From Okapia johnstoni (lineage: Eukaryota; Chordata; Mammalia; Artiodactyla; Giraffidae), in NCBI GenBank assembly GCA_024291935.2, contig CM044307.1, forward strand, positions 98,709,461 to 98,773,460: 64,000 nucleotides of DNA, in the 5' to 3' direction. Shown piece after piece: positions 33,175 to 44,383 of this stretch (positions within the stretch are counted from its first letter, which is position 1; every line of letters starts with the position of its first letter). A program made the position numbers and the translations under genes. The notes below the pieces were generated by a model. The model was not told where the DNA came from, made no database searches, and saw only the letters and a program-made list of their open reading frames with translations.

Positions 33175-36100
33175 GTCACTCAGTCACATCTGACTCTTTG
33201 TGACCCCATGGACTGCAGCATGCCAGGCTTCCCTGTACATCACCAACTCCTGGAGCTTACTCAAGCTCACCCGTCCACTGAGTTGGTGATGCCATCCAAA
33301 TATCTCATCCTCTGTCGTCCCCTTCTCCTCCTGCCATCAATCTTTCCCAGCATCAGGGTCTTTTCAGAGGAGTCAGGTCTTCACATTAAGTGGCCAAAGT
33401 ATTGGAGTTTCAGATTCAGCATCAGTCCTTCCAATGAATATTCAGGACTGATTTGCTTTAGGATGGATTGGTTGGATCTCCTTGCTGTCCAAGGGACTCT
33501 CAAGAGTCTTCTCCAACACCACAGTTCAAAAGCATCAATGCTTCGATGCTCAGCTTTCTTTATAGTCCAACTCTCACATCCATACATGACTACTGGAAAA
33601 AACCATAGCTTTGACTAGATGGACCTTTGTTGACAAAGTAATGTCTCTGCTTTTAAATATGCTGTCCAGGTTGATTATAACTTTTCTTCCAAGGAGCAAG
33701 CATCTTTTAATTTCATGTCTGCAGTCACCAACTGCAGTTATTTTGGAGCCCCCAAAAATAAACTCTCCATTTCCATTGTTTGCCATGAAGTGATGGGACC
33801 AGATGCCATGATCTTAGTTTTCTGAATGTTGAGTTTTAAGCCAACTTTTTCACTCTCTTTCACTTTCATCAAGAGGCTTTTTAGTTCTTCTTCAATTTAT
33901 GCCATAAGGATGATGTAATCTGCATATCTGAGGTTATTGATATTACTCCTGGCAAGCTTGATTCCAGCTTGTGCTTCATCCAGTCCAGCATTTCTCATGA
34001 TGTATTCTGCATATAAGTTAAATAAGTAGGGTGACAATATACAGCTTGATGTACTCCTTTCGTGATTTGGAACCAGTCTGTTGTTCCATGTACTGCTCTA
34101 ACTGTTGCTTCTTAACCTGCACACAGAATTCTCAGGAGGCAGGTCAGGTGTCTGGTATTCCCACCTTTTAAAGAATTTTCCACAGTTTGTTATGATCCAC
34201 ACAGTCAAAGGCTTCTACATAGTCAATAAAGCAGAAGTAGATGTTTTGCTGGAACTCTCGCTTTTTCGATAATCCATCTGATGTTGGCAATTTGATCTCT
34301 GGTTCCTCCGCCTTTTCTAAATCCAGCTTGAACATCTGGAATTTCACAGTTCACATACTGTTGAAGCCTGGCTTAGAGAATTTTGAGCATTACTTTACTA
34401 GCATGTGACATGAGTGCAATTGTGCGGTAGTTTGAGCATTCTTTGGCATTGCCTTTCTTTGGGATTAGAATGAAAACTGAACTTTTCCAGTCCTGTGGCC
34501 ACTGCTGAGTTTTTCAAATTTGCTGGCATATTGAGAGCAGCACTTTCTCAGCATCATCTATTAGGATTTGGAATAGCTCAACTGGAAATCCACCATCTCC
34601 ACCAGCGTTGTTTGTGGTAATGCTTCCTAAGGCCCACTTGACTTCTCATTCCCAGATATCTGGCTCTATGTGAGTGATTACACCATCATGGTTTTCTGCG
34701 ACATCAAGATCCCTTTTGTTTAGTTCTTCTGTGTATTCTTGCCACCTCTTCTTAATCTCTTTTGCTTCTGTTGCTGCTGCTGCTTCTAAGTCACTTCAGT
34801 CGTGTCCGACTCTGTGCGACCCCATACACGGCAGCCCACCAGGCTCCACCGTCCCTGGGATTCTCCAGGCAAGAACACTGGAGTGGGTTGCCGTTTCCTT
34901 CTCCAATGCATGAAAGTGAAAAGTGAAAGTGAAGCCGCTCAGTCGTGTCCGACTCTAAGCAACCCTATGGACTGCAGCCTACCAGGCTCCTCTGTCCATG
35001 GGATTTTCCAGGCAAGAGTACTAGAGTAGGTTGCCATTGCCTTCTCCTAGGTACATACTATTTCTGTTATTGAGCCCATCTTTGCATGAAATGTTCCCTT
35101 GGTATCTCTAATTTTCTTGAAGAGATCTCTAGTCTTTCACATTCTATTGTTTTCCTCTATTTCTTTGCATTGATAACTGAGGAAGGCTTTCTTATCTCTC
35201 CTTGTTGTTCTTTGGAACCCTGCATTCAAATGGGTATATCTTTCCTTTTCTCCTTTGTCTTTCACTTCTCTTCTTTTCACAGCTATTTGTAAGGACTCCT
35301 CAGACAAGCATTTGGCCTTTTTGCATTTCTTTTTCTTGGCAATTGTCTTGATCACTGCCTCCTTTATAACGTCACAAACCTCCATCCATAGTTCATCAGG
35401 CACTCTGTCTATCAGATCTAATCCCTTGAATCTATTTGTCTCTTCCATTGTATAATCATAAGGGATTTGATTTAGGTCATATCTGAATGGTCTAGTGGTT
35501 TTCCCAACTTTCTTCAATTTAAGCCTGAATTTGTCAATAAGGAGTTCATGATCTGAGCCTCATTCAGCTCCTGGTCTTGTTTCTGCTGACTGTATAGAGC
35601 TTCTCCATCTTTGACTGCAAAGAATATAATCAGTCTGATTTCAGTATTGACCATCTGGTGATGTGCATGTATAGAATCTTCTCTTGTGTTGTTGGAAGAG
35701 GGTGTTTGCTATGACCAGTGCATTCTCTTGACAAAACTCTATTGGCCTTTACCCTGCTTCATTCTGTACTCCAAGGCCAAGTTTGCCTGTTACTCCATGT
35801 ATTTCTTGACTTCCTGCTTTTGCATTCCAGTCCCCTATAATGAAAAGGTCATCTTTTTTTCTGTGTTAGTTCTAGAAGGTCTTGTAGGTCTTCATAGAAC
35901 TGTTCCACTTCAACTTCTTCAGCTTTACTGGTCAAGGCATAGACTTGGATTACTGTGATATTTAATGGCTTTCCTTAGAAATGAAGAGAGATCATTCTGT
36001 CGTTTTTGAGATTGCATCCAAGTACTGCATTTCGGACTCTTTTGTTGACTATGATGGCTACTCCATTTCTTCTAAGGGATTCTTGCCCACAGTAGTAGAT

Positions 36101-36310
36101 ATTATGGTCATCTGAGTTAAGTTCACCCATTCCAGTCCATTTTAGTTCGCTGATTCCTAAAATGTCGATGTTCACTCTTGCCTTCTCCTGTTTGACCACT
36201 TCCAATTTGCCTTGATTCATGGACCTAACTTTCCATGTTCCTATGCAATATTGTTCTTTACAGTATTGGACTTTACTTCCATCAGCAGTTACATCCACAA
36301 CTGGGTGTTG
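33175..36310 (-). pseudogene. BovB ORF2 (endonuclease-reverse transcriptase), broken
   Basis: Reading right to left on the minus strand: endonuclease N-terminus at 36298-35975 (GTWKVRSMNQGKL, ISELKWTGMG, SDDHNIYYCG, RRNGVA), linker at 35517-35137 (TTRPFRYDLNQIPYDY, KAKCLSEESLQIAVKRRE), then RT and the C-terminal region at 33786-33381 ([38 protein letters not shown]). Several stops and frameshifts break it. A Bov-A2 interrupts it at 34773-35046. The RT catalytic box reads Y-A-D-Y instead of Y-A-D-D (33915-33926), which by itself would remove activity. It is a dead copy. Confidence 0.88.
34773..35046 (-). mobile_element. Bov-A2 SINE nested in BovB, reverse
   Basis: 'gctgctgctgcttctaagtc', first half 'cgacggcagcccacc'-type, linker 'gcatgaaagtgaaaagtgaa', second half 'ggactgcagcctaccaggc', ending 'gttgccattgccttctcc'. 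BovB coding sequence resumes directly afterwards ('taggtacatactatttctg'). I could not see a clear TSD; 'cttct' occurs near both ends. Confidence 0.92.
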
Positions 36311-37418
36311 TTTTTGCTTGGGCTCTGTCTCTTAATTCTTTCTGGAGTTATTTCTCCACTGATCTCCAGTAGCAAGCATATTGGGCACCTACCAACCTGG
36401 GGAGTTCATTTTTCAGTGTCCTATCTTTTTGCCTTTTCATACTCTTCATGGGGTTCTCAAGGCAAGAATACTTAAGTGGTTTGCCATTCCCTTCTTCAGT
36501 GGACCACGTTTTGTCAGACCTCTCCACCATGACCCGGCCACATCTTGAGTGGCCCCACATAGCATGACTCATAGTTTTCATTGAATTAGACAAGGCTGTG
36601 GTCTGTGTGATCAGATTGGTTAGTTTTCTGTGATTGTGGTTTTCAGTCTGTCTGCCCTCTGATGGAGAAGAATAAGAGGCCAATGGAAGCTTCCTGATGG
36701 GAGAGACTGACTGAGGAGGAAACTGGGTCTTGTTCTGATGGACGGGGCCATGCTCAGTAAATCTTTAATCCAATTTTCTGTTGATGGGCGTGGCTGTGTT
36801 CCTTCCCTGTTATTTCCTGGGGCCAGTCTATGGTGGAGGTAATGAAGATAATGGCGACCTCCTTCAAAAGATCCCACACATGCACTGCTGTACTCAATGC
36901 ACCCAGCCCTGCAGCAGGCTCCTGCTGTCCCACGCCTCCGCTGGAGACTCCTGGACACTCACGGGCAAATCTGGGTCAGTCTCTTGTGGGGTCACTGCTC
37001 CTTTATCCTGGGTCCTGTTGCACACAAGGTTTTGTTTGTGCCCCCCAAGAGTCTGTTTCCCCAGTCCTGTGTAAATTCTGGCACCTCTATGGTGGGGTTA
37101 ATGATGACCTCCTCCAAGAGGGCGTATGCCATACCCAAGTCTGCTGTACCCAGAGCCCCTGCCCTGGCAGCAGTCCACTGCTGACCCGAACCTGCGCAAG
37201 AGACACTCAAACACAGTTCTGGCTCAGTCTCTGTGGGGTCTCTGGGTCCTGGTGCTCACCAAGTATGTTTGAGCCCTCAGTGTTTCTGGCAGGTATCGGG
37301 TTTGATTCCAAACGCTATTTCGCCCCCTTCTACCATCTTGCTGAGGCTTCTCCTTTGCCCTTGGGTGTGGGGCATCTCCTCAAATTTGCTCCAGCACCAC
37401 GCAGCTACCACTCCATAA
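36311..37418 (-). repeat. BovB 5' region with two tandem about 210-260-bp units
   Basis: GC-richer than anything around it. A unit starting 'ctatggtggaggtaatgaag' (36826) is followed by one starting 'ctatggtggggttaatgatg' (37087). Both then run through 'gacctcct.caa', 'ccca', 'ctggacactca/gagacactcaaac', 'tctgg.tcagtctct.tgtggggtc', 'tgggtcctg.tgc' and 'ca.aag..tttg'. The remainder ('gctattt[cg]cccc', 'gaggcttctcctttgccct') completes the 5' end. Such repeats ahead of a LINE ORF could be promoter-bearing 5' UTR monomers; this is inference. The 202-codon plus ORF over it is antisense. Confidence 0.65.
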
Positions 37419-38736
37419 AATTTCATTGTATTTTATGAGTAATTTAGGTCTCATAGGCTCAGTTCATCTATATTTTGGAAGGTTTTCAAGCTATCTTCAG
37501 TAAGAGCTATATGAGGTTGGAAATTGAAACTATGTAGAAATAGTAAAAGAATTCCAACCAACCTTTACCTGTCAAATCAAACCTTTTATTCATATTTATT
37601 GAGTGTCTAGAACATTCACAGTGGAGAAAACTACTTATCATTCTCATGAGCTCCCTGTCTTGCACATTGTAGGCACCTAATAAAATGTTCCTTTTTTTTT
37701 TTCAATTGAAGTTTATGACCAAGATTTTCACAGTGAAGATTCCTTCTAAAATATTCTCTAAATCTCTCCTTTTAAGAATATATACCCAGTCAAAGTGGAG
37801 AAGTAGCAATTGCTGAGCTTTGTAGTAGCCAAAAGTGAACTTCATCCCTAGGTCTAATGACAGCTTCTTGGATGCAGCTCATGTGTGCTTCTCTTCTCTC
37901 TCTTTTTAAAGACAATCCCTAGGTCTGGATCCACTGCTGATTTTGCAGTTTTTACCAGTTAGGTCATATTGAGAATGATGATAGCATTAAAAATGAAATG
38001 TTGGATTCTTTTTTATCCTTTGCCACAAATCAGTAGAAAAGGAAGAGAAGAGGAGGTGGTCCATTACTGTTGTTCTACAACACTGAACTCAAGGCTTTTT
38101 AAGAAATGGTGTGAAAGTTGTAAACATTGTATAAAAAATTCTTTGTCTACAGTGAAATTGTGACAGATGAAGAGAATGAGTGCTTTTTGATTTAATAATG
38201 CATCAAATTATATCCAAAGAAGAATTAAATGAGAGATGTTTTGTCATTCTACATGCTATTCACTAATATGAGATTCAAATTTTTTCACATTGGTCAGACA
38301 GCCACTTTCACTGCCATTAAATTATGTTCCACTTTCAGTGTCATGTAATTAACCATTGTTTTGGGTCTTGATATATGGAAAAAATGAGGCTACTACACTT
38401 CTTTGTTTCTGAAATAATTAATAATTTTAGATTTATCACTGAAATTATAAATATTTCTGAATGAGCTTTTACAAAGGCACGATGTAGGCATCTCATCATT
38501 TCTTGTCACCCTGCTTCTCTCAGCTTTAACCATTTATTGCTTCTATTTGGACATTTACTGTCATGTCCTTCACTTGCTCAACTTGAATCTTGGCGTAGGA
38601 TTAGCAATACTAAAGCTTTCAGTCACCTGGGACTAGAGTCAAACAGATTGACTGAGCTACCTGTTGGCTTAATTCCCCACTTATGCTCACATGGAAAGGG
38701 AATAACAATATATGTGAAAGTTCTCTTACATATACT
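37419..38736. other. Unassigned 1.3-kb stretch
   Basis: AT-rich with a T-run at about 37691-37702. No recognisable gene or repeat. Confidence 0.4.
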
Positions 38737-38748
38737 CCAGTACAAGCT

Positions 38749-38960
38749 GCTTCCCTGGTGGCTCAGATGGTAAAGAGTCAGCCTGCAGTGCAGGAGACCT
38801 GGGTTTGATCCATGAATTGGGAAGATCCCTTGGAGAAGGGAATGGCTACCCACTCCTGTATTCTTGCCTGGACAATTACATGGACAGAGGAGCCTGATGG
38901 ATTACAGTCCATGGGGTCACAAAGAGTCAGACACCACTAATTGACTAACACTTTCACTTT
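38749..38960 (+). mobile_element. Bov-tA SINE with 12-bp imperfect TSD
   Basis: Head 'gcttccctggtggctcaga', B-box-like 'gggtttgatccat', body 'ggagaagggaatggctacc', end 'actaacactttcacttt'. Direct repeats 'cc[a/g]gta[c/g]aagct' at 38737-38748 and 38961-38972. Confidence 0.93.
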
Positions 38961-38972
38961 CCGGTAGAAGCT

Positions 38973-40109
38973 ATTGCTATTACCAATTCCCTATACTGGA
39001 TTATTATGGTGACCTTCATTGCTCTTAAAAAACTACTTTACCTTGTCTTTCTCTTCCATGGTCTCTACAGCCCAGACTGTGAGGTTAATTGAACATATAA
39101 TTCTTACGTACTAAAACTTAGGTAGCTTCAGAAAACAAGCTTTTTAATCACGGTGTCATGTTCCTTGCTGCTACTAAGAAAGGAGGAAGGCAAAGTTATT
39201 AACTAGTATTAGTGCTACTTTATGAAAGTCCTAGAAAAATGTTAATGTTCCTTTTGGCTGTGCTTCCAATGAATGAATTGTTTATGTGAAATTGCTAATG
39301 AGGTTTTTTTCCCTCTACCTTGGAAAGAAGTGTTGCCAGAATCATGTTCCTTGTAATATTGTGACTTTGCCCCTGATTTTGCACTAAATTCAAAGATATA
39401 ATCAGGTAGTGTTGGGTGAAAATTGTTGACATGGATATAGAATCCTTTATCAAAATATTTAAATATAATATTCTAAGTTACAAGTTTCTTTCCTGAATTA
39501 AAAGAAAACAAAAACCTAATGGTTTAATTTTCCCTTTTCTTTCAGTTAGCCATGAAGGTAGGACTACAGATAAACCTTTTCATACAGATGCATACCTCAC
39601 CTCATCTTGGTATTTCTAAGCCTGTTTTTTCCTGAAGTTTGTTTTACTCAGTCTTTTTCTTTTCCAAGAGATGATTTCAGAAATTGAATTAGATATCTTA
39701 TATCACAGTTAATAATTTCCAGTTAATGTTTCCTAATAAGGCTCTTCTAAAATAAAATGAAATACTCATATTAACACATATGCTAATTTAATATATTAAT
39801 ATGTGATATATAAATATGTATATATTAATTTTACATATGCTGCATATATTTTGACCTCTTTGCTCGCCTATGTCTACCATGTACCAGCTACGGCTAGGCA
39901 CATGAGGGGTACAAAGCCCTCTGCCTTTATTTGGTGGGAGTTGTAATCTCCTTATTGAGAAACTATTGGATAATAACATTAATGGGTTGAAACAATAAGT
40001 CAAATTAGAAATCCTTTTAAGACATACTGAAAGATTAAAACTACTTTAATAATCTTCATACATTATAGGAAAACACAGGAAAAAGCCTACAGTGCTAACT
40101 TAGAATGGG
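38973..40109. other. Unassigned 1.1-kb stretch
   Basis: AT-rich. A cluster of 'atattaatatgtgatatat'-like words near 39790-39840. No gene seen. Confidence 0.4.
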
Positions 40110-40320
40110 CTTGGCAATAGAAATATCACCTTTGGAATCCTAGCACTGTTACTTAGCAGGCACAAATTACACTTGCCTTTATGCATTCTCGTTTTGTTTT
40201 CTTTAAAAAGATAGAGGTAATAAAAGTATCATCTTGTAGAGGTGTGTGAGGACTACGTACTATAATATGCACAACTACTGCCACTCAGTACGCTCTTAAT
40301 GCATGTTTGCCTTCTATTTT
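40110..40320 (+). mobile_element. MIR SINE, forward
   Basis: 'gaatcctagcactgttact', 'ttttctttaaaaagatagag', 'gtaataaaagtatcatctt', 'gtgtgtgaggactacgtac', 'gctcttaatgcatgtttg': MIR order with moderate decay. Confidence 0.75.
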
Positions 40321-40830
40321 TATTACCAAAATTATTAAAAACAAGATTTTATGGCAATTAAGTAGACTTACAAAAATGAGAAAATTATAGGATAGAACAA
40401 TCTTTCAGAATGTTGGCTTATATGGCTTTTGTAGTTTATGCATGCCATGCTTACTTAACTGTCAGATTTATTTTTAAACTTTCAATTCCCTCTCCTGTCT
40501 CCAGGAAGCATGTATTTTCACTTTTCCACACAGTGTGTTGTCCTGTTTATTATTCTGGACATGGGAATAAAGGCGTTCTTGGAAATGTCTCGATTATCTT
40601 TGCCATTCTCTTGTTACATCCTGTGATATCAGTAAGACAGGCTCCTTCAGGAGCCGTGCAGTTTATGAGTCTGGAGTGTCATATAAAAAGGAAATATCCA
40701 TAACTTTCTGTTTTATAGCTGGAGGTTATATAAAGATTCTTGGTTGACTTTCTTTTGAGATTGAGTATTTCAGTAATGGTTTAAAAGTGATATCCTGAAT
40801 TATCATGTTGTTATTTTGTGTTGTTCTTAG
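40321..40830. other. Unassigned sequence
   Basis: A 97-codon plus ORF at 40410-40703 has no recognised domain; I treat it as chance. Confidence 0.35.
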
Positions 40831-40908
40831 GAGCCCCGTAGGCTGCAGTCCGTGGGGTTGCTAAGAGTCGGACAAGACTGAGCGACTTTACGTTCACGTT
40901 CACGTTAT
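40831..40908 (+). mobile_element. BovA 3' fragment, forward
   Basis: 'ggagccccgtaggctgcag', 'tccgtggggttgctaagag', 'tcggacaagactgagcgac', followed by a small '(acgttc)n' tail ('tttacgttcacgttcacgtt'). Confidence 0.85.
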
Positions 40909-41060
40909 TTTCTTATTTGAAAGTCAAGAGCTCCTAATAACCAAAATATAGATGTACTTTGGAAATCTTTGAGATACACAGTATCCACCAAATCTATCCA
41001 TCTGTCTTTAGTGGGTACATTTCAGCTACTCTATTTAACTGTATTAACTGCATTAAAAAA

Positions 41061-41112
41061 TTATATATATATGTGTATATATATATATATATATACACAT
41101 ATATATATATAT
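41061..41112. repeat. (TA)n microsatellite
   Basis: 'tatatatatatgtgtatata' followed by further TA and 'tatacacatatatatata'. Imperfect. Confidence 0.92.
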
Positions 41113-41212
41113 TTAGTAAATTTACCTCATGCCTGAAAAGATTATTTTGTCATGTAACTTTCTAACTTCACTCTTAGCTTAAGATTTTAGTTACTACTTC
41201 TTTAAGATGAAA

Positions 41213-41385
41213 AGAACCTTCCTGATGACTCAGATGGTAAAGAATCTGCCTGTAATTCAGGAGACATGGGTTCGATCTCTTAATTTGGAAGATCCCCTGG
41301 AGAAGGGAACGGCAACCCTCTCCAGTATTCTTGTCTGGAGAATCCCATGGACAGAGGAGCCTGGTGGGCTCAAGTCCATCTAACA
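41213..41385 (+). mobile_element. Bov-tA SINE, 3' end cut short
   Basis: Head 'accttcctgatgactcag', B-box-like 'ggttcgatctc', body to 'gagcctggtgggctcaagtc', then stops. The last 'gagtcggacacgactgag' part is absent. Confidence 0.85.
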
Positions 41386-41395
41386 AATCCTTTAC

Positions 41396-41960
41396 ATCTA
41401 TTAGGTAGCCTTTTCTAGTTTACACTGCAGTAAGAAAAACCTCCGTGAAGTCAAAACTTTATTCCTTGCTCATGTTCAATGTTTTCTGAGGCTCCCTTTC
41501 ATGTTTTTGTCCTGGTGGGACTCAGGCTGAAGGGCAGCCTTTATCGAGGCCGTGCCAAGAGGGTAGCAGACCGGACAAAAGAGATAGTGAGACCACATGC
41601 TGGCTCTTACATCTTCTGCTTTCAAGAGGCCCATGTCTCATCTCTCTCCCACTCATGTTTCATGAGCCATAAGTCAAGTGGCCATGCTTGATAATGATGT
41701 GATGGGAAGTATGGCTCCCTGCAACAATGGGCCTAGTTTGTGGGGGAGGAGAGCAGCAAGAATGTTTAGACAAGATTATAGTCTACCACACTGTGTCAGT
41801 AGAGCTATCATTACATGTTGAAATGTCCCTTCCTCTCCCTAATTTGAAAACTTCATATATTTACTTTTCAGATATATATTTAATAGTAACTATTATATAT
41901 TCCACATAGTTAATAATTCTAAGCACTTTCATTTTTAATTCCCATTTTTGATCAGCAGAA
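41396..41960. other. Possible old repeat at 41430-41800
   Basis: 'actttattccttgctcatg', 'gaggctccctttcatgttt', 'gagaccacatgctggctct' and 'agtcaagtggccatgcttg' recall a common old mammalian repeat of LTR or LINE origin. I cannot name it. The 70-codon ORF in it is not credited. Confidence 0.35.
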
Positions 41961-41964
41961 GTAT

Positions 41965-42145
41965 TTATCAGAACCAACTATATGCTAGGATTGTATTAGT
42001 TGCTTTATAAATGTTATCTAGCTCTACACAAAGGAATGAAAATGGATTAAAAAGAAAAGGAGGCCCAGAAGGGTTACAAAATGTGCCAAAACTTATGTAG
42101 CTTAAAATGGCAGAGCTGTGATCTCAGATCTTAGTTTTTGACTGA
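41965..42145 (-). mobile_element. MIR SINE remnant, reverse
   Basis: 'ctatatgctaggattgtat', 'tgctttataaatgttatct', 'aggaggcccagaagggtta', 'cagagctgtgatctcagat': reverse MIR order, decayed. Confidence 0.6.
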
Positions 42146-42165
42146 CCTAGGAATTTATGTAGGGC

Positions 42166-42327
42166 CAGTGGTCTTCAACTTCCAGGAAGCCATTTATTTT
42201 ATAGGAAATTAAACTGTGCTAATGGACATGAGTGTGAAGCTGTAAATGTGGTCCTCTGACTCGTAGGTAACTGGTTAAATAAAATCATTCCTGGTGGCCA
42301 GTATAGCTGAAGTTGAGAAATGGGCTC
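42166..42327. mobile_element. Possible short hAT-type MITE
   Basis: The left end 'cagtggtcttcaacttcc' is matched in inverted form by the right end 'gaagttgagaaatggg'. About 160 bp lies between the ends, with no coding capacity. An 8-bp TSD is not evident. Confidence 0.4.
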
Positions 42328-43649
42328 TTAATGGATTAAATGCCATTGTTTTGGTTATCTACTATGTTCAAATGAACAAATATTAATTTACCCTGTTGTG
42401 GATATTCACCACTCTACTAACAAATATGCAGTAGTTAAAGTAAGGTTGTTTACTGATGAAGACTGTCTCATTTTAAAAACATTTTGGGATTATATTCCAG
42501 TTTGATTCTAGAGGAATCCACAACTTTTTTTCTTGTAAAGTAGTCCATCTGCCCAGAACTGCTGTTTTTCTGGATTCTAAAACACTGTCGCATGACTTCT
42601 GCTTGAAGTTATACTTAGTATGCAGCGGTTTCCTGTTTGCAGCAGAAGCCCAAAGAGTGAATTGAAAGTGTCCTCTCTGTTTGTATATAATTAATGATAA
42701 GTGCTTCTTTCCCAGGATCAGTTATAAATCCAAGGGAGCTGGAACCTTTCTAGTGGTGATTTGAACATCCTAGCCTGTTGAACATTGTGAACATCAGAAG
42801 ATCTCTGGGATAGAATATGTTTAATGTTTTGAATTTCTGTTAGAACAACATTAAATCCAGATATGGCAAGAGATACCCATGTGTATGAGGAAAGCAGCAT
42901 CTTTTGAGTTATTGAGTAGCCATGTAAAAAAGAAATTTTGTTTTGATTCTTGTTCCAAAATAATTTTCCTTTTGTCAGGATTTTAGTTACACTTTCAGGT
43001 GGAGATCATTTTTATGCTGAGAAAGTATCTTGGCCTGGCTCCCACTGTCCTGAATGGAATCAGAGTGGGCAGATGGGTTTCTGGGGAACCACAGAGCAGC
43101 ATGCAAGTTTACTTTGGATTCTGGGGTTCTTGCCATACGTGCAAATTTCAAAGTGAAACATTAACCTGTCTTAGCATCGCTAAGCCTTTACTGTTGATTT
43201 TGGCTGTTGTTTAGTGACAGTTGTGCTAGCAGCAGCTGGATAGTTTGCAAAGCTATCTGTAGCCTTGTTTTTAATATTCCTCTAGCTGTCAGTAAGTTGG
43301 ACTTCAAAGCTATCATTATGAAGAAGTTGCGTTGAAAATGAATTCTGTTTTAGATGAAATTCTTGGTCAAAGCAAGGGAAATATTATCATACAACTTTTC
43401 CAGTGTCGACTTATTGGATAGGAGTATGAACCCAGGACAACATGGGGCTTAGAGAGACTGAAAGGAAGGTAGAAGGTCATGGTGTTGGGTCACTAGTGGG
43501 GCACAGTTTTTTACCAAGCTTAAGTGTGATTCAAGAACCTGGGCATACTAGGAGTTAGTTCTGAGTGATAATGTTTTTCCAGGCAAGTGAATTTCCAGGA
43601 AACTAAGTAATGTTAAGCTCTGACCATTTTAAGAGTAAAAGAAAACCCA
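42328..43649. other. Unassigned 1.3-kb stretch
   Basis: No gene or repeat recognised. Two frame-shifted ORFs (68 and 71 codons) at 42950-43214 overlap each other and look random. Confidence 0.4.
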
Positions 43650-44372
43650 GCCTCCTATGGCTGTCTCTCTGACTGAGGCCATAATCTTACCCCAGGTTTC
43701 AGGTTAAGTTGCTAAGCATTAGCAGAGATGGAAGACACTAGACAGTTCCAGAAGAGGTATCCTGCAACGGATTCTATAGGCTTCCCCAGGAAGCGAGAAT
43801 GTCTAGTTACAACTCTGCAAGAAGTCCTCCCCTGCCACCCATTGAAGTATAGGTCAGCAGGAAGTATATATTAGCAGGAAATATAGGTATCCAGCAAGTG
43901 GCCGGTATTTACCAGTGTAGGGTGGGGATGGAGGACTCATTCAAAGCCAAGTGCTAATCCACAAAGAGTGCTTCCTTCATGTATATTAGAGGGATTTCTG
44001 AGTGTCCAACACTGAATGCATTTCACAGTAGGGTTCTCGTCCCAGAAGAGTTCAAAATCATAGGCATGGTCATGAATCAGGGAAACTTTAGGGGAAATGT
44101 GGCAGTAGCCCAAGTCTTTTTGCAGCTGCTGTAAGAGTATCAGTAAGAATGCCTCCCTGTGCATGGATGTTGGGTGATGCAAGAAAGCAGGAGGGTGAAC
44201 CAGGACGTTAGATGATATGAGGAGCACCGTCTCTTGGAAGTTGACCCTAGGACTGTACGAGAGCACTGCTGAGGTACTGACCATCTAAATCAAGGTTGAT
44301 CCCAGCACAGAACCTGAAAGGCAGTGTTTGCAGGGACCCCTGCTGTGATTGGTTGCCATGGACACAAAGTGC
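43650..44372. other. Unassigned, GC-richer stretch with a 115-codon minus ORF
   Basis: Base composition is less AT-rich than its neighbours. The minus ORF 44284-43937 (115 codons) is the longest ORF that I cannot place in a repeat. It has no signal peptide, catalytic motif or repeat-derived peptide that I can recognise. I cannot exclude an old LTR or ERV remnant. Treated as non-coding unless conservation is shown. Confidence 0.3.
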
Positions 44373-44383
44373 ACACTGACTCT

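Larger units (their letters stand above)
33163..37418 (-). mobile_element. Nearly complete BovB (RTE-type) LINE, reverse
   Basis: 3' terminus at the left: 'cagttcagttcagtcactca'. From there the element runs continuously through the RT and endonuclease coding region into a GC-rich 5' part that ends near 37418. BovB is a non-LTR retrotransposon whose protein nicks the target and reverse-transcribes its own RNA, and in ruminants is thought to mobilise Bov-A/Bov-tA SINEs. Without the nested SINE (34773-35046) the copy is about 4.0 kb, which is longer than the about 3.2 kb I recall for the family, because of the extra 5' sequence. No convincing TSD was found; 'cca[t/c]tccat' at 33150-33158 and 37408-37416 is a weak candidate. 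Confidence 0.85.

Noticed and set aside
33145..33618. 157-codon plus-strand ORF
   Set aside because: Antisense shadow of the BovB C-terminal coding region; the minus strand gives the real LINE peptides.
36830..37438. 202-codon plus-strand ORF
   Set aside because: It is antisense to the GC-rich BovB 5' region. GC-rich repeat DNA lowers stop frequency, overlapping frames are also open, and no motif supports a protein.
40410..40703. 97-codon plus-strand ORF with hydrophobic stretches
   Set aside because: No start context, domain or neighbouring exon signal; length is compatible with chance in a 64-kb window.
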